From contig JAFSXN010000139.1 of the NCBI GenBank assembly GCA_017444015.1, positions 55,562-119,561 on the forward strand: a stretch of DNA of 64,000 nucleotides, given 5' to 3'. Shown in pieces: positions 61,801 through 64,000 of this stretch; position 1 is the first letter of the stretch; each line of letters starts with the position of its first letter. Position numbers and translations under genes: made by a program. The notes under the pieces were generated by a model. The model was not told the origin of the DNA and did no database searches. It saw only the letters and a program-made list of their open reading frames with translations. This DNA comes from Lachnospiraceae bacterium (lineage in GTDB: Bacteria; Bacillota; Clostridia; Lachnospirales; Lachnospiraceae).

Positions 61801-62903
61801 GAAGGGCGGAACTCGTAGACGGCAGTAATAATACGGTTTATAAGATCACAGTGATCCAGCCTGAGATCGCGCAAAAGAGCCTCAGCCTGATCTGCGGGGA
61901 GACAGGTGAGCTGAAGCTTTCATTGTCCCCTGGTTTGGCAGATCTTTCCGCAAAGTATCCTGTATTCTGGACCAGCAGCTCTCCTGAGATCGCGACAGCG
62001 GAGAAGACCGCTGATGGCTGTCTTGTCAATGCGATCAGCGCGGGAACTGCCACCATTACGGCCTGTATCAACGGTCAGAAGTATACGTCGAAAGTCAAGG
62101 TAGCAAATACAGGAAATCCGAGCGTCACATCCGAGAAGGTAAAAATCGAATTGGCACCCTTGCAGAGCATTACGTTAAAGCTAAAGGGAAAGAGCTTCCA
62201 GAATGTCGGATGGACTTCCAGTCTTGGCATGGAAAGCACAGGTACCGGGGCTAAGACAGTGTATTATGACGGCGTGGCGCATATTACCGCGAAGGGAAAG
62301 CTGACGGCAGCAGGGAGCGGCACGACTACGCTGTATTGCGATAACGAGGTAGAAATTGAGCTTGAGGTGAAGGAACCGACAGAAAGAACGATGTATATGA
62401 ATGTCGGACAGCAAAAGCCCCTGAAGTTTTATAACGTGAAGAACGTAAACGCTGAGTGGAGCAGTGAGGATGCCGGCAGTCTGATTGCTGCCGATCCTCT
62501 TGCTAAAAACGGGACGGTGAAGGCACTGAAAGCGGGGGAAGCCGAAATAAGCTGTTTCTATGATCCTTACGGTGAGCAGGGAGACGGCTTTACCTATAAC
62601 GTGAAGGTATTTATAGAGAATCCTGCTCTGGTAATCTCAGCCGGCGCAGAGCTGCAACCGAAGAGTCAGTACAGCTATACGTTAAATATGAGCGGCAACA
62701 GCAGTTATCCTCTGGAATTTGAGGATTCTGACTACTATCGGCTGTATCAGCCGGTGCTCTTTAAAAGCAGCAAGCCTCTGGTCGCGTATGTGGATGAATA
62801 CGGGGTAGTACATACGGCAGCGGTTCAAAAGCGGACCTCTGTGAATCTTACCTGTACGGTGAATCAGAAAAAAATCACGGTAGCTCTGACCGTATTACCC
62901 TGA
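58830..62903 (+). CDS. Secreted transglutaminase-like protein with chitobiase-like and Ig domains
   Basis: A 1357-residue exported protein. The upstream ATG 58809 is in frame, but AAGGAAGG ahead of ATG 58830 fits better. The signal peptide ends near residue 31 (VLAAEP). A transglutaminase-like domain (about 95-290) has the triad Cys232 (TSVCEGYALAY), His260 (NHEWNLV) and Asp275 (YYVDCTWDDP). Chitobiase/hexosaminidase C-terminal-like domains follow (YYTLDGSTPT; YYTLDSTSPT; YYTFDSTSPT) alternating with Ig-like BIG_2 units. Two segments are near-identical at the DNA level. No LPXTG. It could crosslink or cleave cell-surface proteins; the substrate is unknown. Confidence 0.88.
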   Translation: MKYFKKWTGLLALLLSLSLLPGNYISVLAAEPDKVTQKQEIVDEAETEVVEAEADSEESGTGFIDVSQWVIQEGGSPKEKEAASESETDALSAVAAGDLNGATNAIYNGLKDKASTISLSSYRITRDDAADVYWSVLNSHPELFYVTSTIRYSSSGGYVTIITPTYRSEYTDAMVDEFNSKVNEVLSGLRDDWSDAEKALYLHDWLVTNCEYDTSLQIRDAYQAIVKGTSVCEGYALAYEYLLQQAGLEGQVVTSNALNHEWNLVSIGGQWYYVDCTWDDPTNRDGLFCKHGNFLRSREGTYNAKSDGGKGHVSTDWVGGETAENVYNTIAGGTDYDSFIWSETTYRLPQLGLKILVISGSSGKIYDFSNGSTETYNIQSGIWYAWGQQSYYTSGFPGSVCVGDKFYYSTQDSIYSLMTDGQQEKLYSLSSDESSIGYIYGLSAKGNTISYYLKQSPNDMEALKIGTYTVSDVVIPTAAVPSAGKASESSWKIGEKLVLTCATGGARIYYTLDGSTPTLSSSLYDANHGLVLDKSFSGNTVTLKAIAAAEGYNNSSVATYSYTVVSQSRLDIYQGNTQISNGGQCTASEDTEFSAKLYDTDGSLMNNAVISWSSSDEAVAVINEGKVSIKSNGTTRITATGKVSNGKTVTSGFDLIVNSEKPKADPPTASVESGSELKVGSVIRLSSNASADIYYTLDSTSPTRDSAKYNSVTGIPITEDMAGTNIVIKAIAVKEGYEDSTVATFTYKVADSLAEIRLSAEKLSITPLADQTLTATVTDADGTEDKGAEVTWNNGNPTVLTLTPNGQTAVLKAVSEGTSVITASVVLSGKKFEAKCTVTVSLPQAEKPSATPEGESELNVGDTVYLYSGTTGASIYYTFDSTSPTRDSAKYNSVTGIPITEDMAGTSIVITAIAVKDGYKDSPVASFRYEVQEIKKQESSALNPVPDLKREELYLVKKQSFTLTNGKGLRTTAAKVVSLTNAGKLTAKGEGRAELVDGSNNTVYKITVIQPEIAQKSLSLICGETGELKLSLSPGLADLSAKYPVFWTSSSPEIATAEKTADGCLVNAISAGTATITACINGQKYTSKVKVANTGNPSVTSEKVKIELAPLQSITLKLKGKSFQNVGWTSSLGMESTGTGAKTVYYDGVAHITAKGKLTAAGSGTTTLYCDNEVEIELEVKEPTERTMYMNVGQQKPLKFYNVKNVNAEWSSEDAGSLIAADPLAKNGTVKALKAGEAEISCFYDPYGEQGDGFTYNVKVFIENPALVISAGAELQPKSQYSYTLNMSGNSSYPLEFEDSDYYRLYQPVLFKSSKPLVAYVDEYGVVHTAAVQKRTSVNLTCTVNQKKITVALTVLP
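60910..61560 (+). repeat. 105-bp near-identical direct repeat inside the gene
   Basis: Segments 60910-61014 and 61456-61560 differ at only about three positions, while the flanking domain sequences are much more diverged. The unit covers part of each chitobiase-like domain. Confidence 0.85.
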
Positions 62904-62913
62904 TCGGAAAGCT

Positions 62914-63795
62914 TCAGAGGGAATTTCGTACAAACTCGACAAACTTTGCGGCCAGACTTCCCGGGAGCCTGTCCTTGTCCCAGGCCAGGAGGTAGACTGC
63001 TTTGATCAGCGGACGGATCTCTTTTACGACGACATTGACATCCTTACTCAGATTTTTTCCTGCGGAGGCAGGAAAGATCGCCGCTCCGATTCCATAAGCG
63101 GACAGCTCGACTGCGTTTGAGGAATGAGCCACGACCACGCGGTATACGGGCTCTCCTCCGCAGTCTTTAAACCATTCGCTGATCTCGCTTCGTCTGGAGC
63201 GGCGGGAGGGGATGATGAGATCGATGCTCTGCAATTCCGATAAGGAAATTGTTTTATTCTTCTTTTTTGCAAGCGGGTGATCGCCCGGAAGGATCGCTAC
63301 CCACGGCTCCTCCGCTACGCGAAAGCCCGCCAGGATCTCCTGATTGAACGGCTCCATGGTGATCGCAAGATCGATCAGACCCTCCTTTAAACGATCCGTC
63401 AGATCATCCGCGTTTCCGTTCCACAGTTCATAGGTGACGTTCGGATACAGAGCCTTAAAGCCCTTCAGCCACTGCGCCGCTAAAAAAGGACCGGCGCCCT
63501 CGACAAGCCCCAGGTAAAGCGTGCCGCTGATCCCGTTTTCCATTTCCGAGATTTCTTCCTTCGTCATATCGGCAAGCGCTAACATCTGCTGACCTCTGCG
63601 CTTTAAAGCAAGCCCTTCGGGGGTCAGGGTCAGATGGCGCTTTCCGCGGATAAAGAGTGTGCAGCCAAGCTCCTCTTCCAGATCCATGATCGCACGGCTT
63701 AACGGCGGCTGGGAGATCAGCAGCTTTTCCGCGGCATGTGTAATGTTCAGTTCTTCCGCTACGGTCAGAAAATATCGGATTTGACGAAGATCCAT
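62914..63795 (-). CDS. LysR-family transcription regulator
   Basis: A 293-residue protein with an N-terminal winged helix (MDLRQIRYFLTVAEELNITHAA; QPPLSRAIMDLEEELG) and a C-terminal effector-binding domain (about 90-290; GTLYLGLVEGAG). The frame runs to 63870, but AAGGAGCGC places the start at 63795. It is convergent with the transglutaminase gene (10 bp). A perfect inverted repeat upstream suggests it regulates itself and a gene to the right of the window. Confidence 0.93.
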   Translation of the reverse strand: MDLRQIRYFLTVAEELNITHAAEKLLISQPPLSRAIMDLEEELGCTLFIRGKRHLTLTPEGLALKRRGQQMLALADMTKEEISEMENGISGTLYLGLVEGAGPFLAAQWLKGFKALYPNVTYELWNGNADDLTDRLKEGLIDLAITMEPFNQEILAGFRVAEEPWVAILPGDHPLAKKKNKTISLSELQSIDLIIPSRRSRRSEISEWFKDCGGEPVYRVVVAHSSNAVELSAYGIGAAIFPASAGKNLSKDVNVVVKEIRPLIKAVYLLAWDKDRLPGSLAAKFVEFVRNSL

Positions 63796-63872
63796 AAGGC
63801 GCTCCTTTTGCTTTGAGATCCGCACAGCAAACAGCGGACTACAACTACAACAACTGACAACTGATAACACTT

Positions 63873-63893
63873 ATCATACTCCAAAGGTATGAT
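63873..63893. promoter_or_regulatory. LysR-type operator
   Basis: ATCATAC-N7-GTATGAT is a perfect inverted repeat 78 bp ahead of the LysR gene; its core ATAC-N7-GTAT matches the consensus known for BenM/CatM-type regulators and contains the T-N11-A pattern. Confidence 0.7.
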
Positions 63894-63905
63894 GGACGCA
63901 ATAGA

Positions 63906-63997
63906 AGAGTCCGCTCCTGTCATAGAACGGACTCTGTTACCATTGATGCGCACGATTGCGGTAAGGAAGGCGCTTTCAGCGCTCCGCAATCGGCGCA
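63906..63997 (+). promoter_or_regulatory. Two hairpins at the right edge
   Basis: AGAGTCCG/CGGACTCT (63906-63913 and 63928-63935), then a long stem TGCGC-A-CGATTGCGG (63947-63961) with CCGCAATCG-GCGCA (63984-63997), one bulged A at 63952, and an inner GCGCT/AGCGC. The second is built like the third hairpin at 15312-15339. They lie between the LysR operator and whatever follows outside the window. Confidence 0.6.
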
Positions 63998-64000
63998 ATA

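Overview
The window reads as a chromosomal segment of an anaerobic, Gram-positive Clostridia species, most likely of the family Lachnospiraceae. Supporting signs are strong AGGAGG-type ribosome binding sites, Firmicutes-type signal peptides and one lipobox, sigma-A-like promoters, very large secreted multi-domain proteins with bacterial Ig-like, BspA leucine-rich, CHAP and transglutaminase domains, plant-cell-wall sugar enzymes (GH53 galactanase, GH51 arabinofuranosidase), and best-recognised families typical of that group. The species cannot be named from sequence alone. No rRNA, tRNA or CRISPR array was seen.

Layout. 1-9,100: end of a sugar ABC substrate-binding protein, two MalF/MalG-like permeases, a carbohydrate-active protein of unclear family, a small zinc-ribbon protein, an intracellular GH53 galactanase, a DegT/DnrJ aminotransferase, a small protein ending in a FliM-like EIDAL motif, and an AAA-ATPase/PD-(D/E)XK protein on the minus strand. 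9,100-13,700: a candidate structured small RNA, a secreted CHAP/Ig-like protein and the remnant of an ATPase gene beside a 32-bp-period repeat. 13,700-21,650: an operon for a DUF3798-type lipoprotein ABC importer (two-domain ATPase, two permeases, small membrane protein), a TSCPD protein and a GH51 arabinofuranosidase, with arrays of hairpins between several cistrons. 21,900-27,840: flavin reductase/rubredoxin, an MFS transporter, a truncated hipA with hipB, a GGDEF protein and a decayed FtsH-like protease gene. 27,840-39,500: a MetRS-like synthetase, PTS enzyme I, AzlC/AzlD, a radical SAM protein, then (from a divergent overlapping promoter) KDPG aldolase, a FIST sensor and a cytoplasmic chemoreceptor, an ABC-F protein and a GreA-family factor.

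39,500-46,330 holds two large AT-rich secreted proteins, one with a papain-like cysteine peptidase domain. 46,330-49,610 holds a DUF1653 protein, a GT2 glycosyltransferase, a membrane protein and an AAA/STAND-like ATPase preceded by a 10-bp tandem repeat that overlaps its translation start region. 49,700-58,710 is the most interesting unit: a membrane-anchored FecR/Ser-Thr-Pro/Cna-B-like/BspA protein, a CHASE2 adenylate cyclase, a metallo-beta-lactamase-fold hydrolase and a GAF/HD-GYP-like phosphohydrolase in one tight operon. I interpret it as a possible surface-to-cyclic-nucleotide signalling module with its own synthesis and degradation enzymes. A secreted transglutaminase/Ig protein and a convergent LysR regulator close the window.

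Together the genes suggest a gut or rumen-like plant polysaccharide degrader that imports arabinogalactan-derived oligosaccharides, digests them in the cytoplasm, and displays many surface proteins. All functional statements rest on motifs read by eye; no database search was possible.
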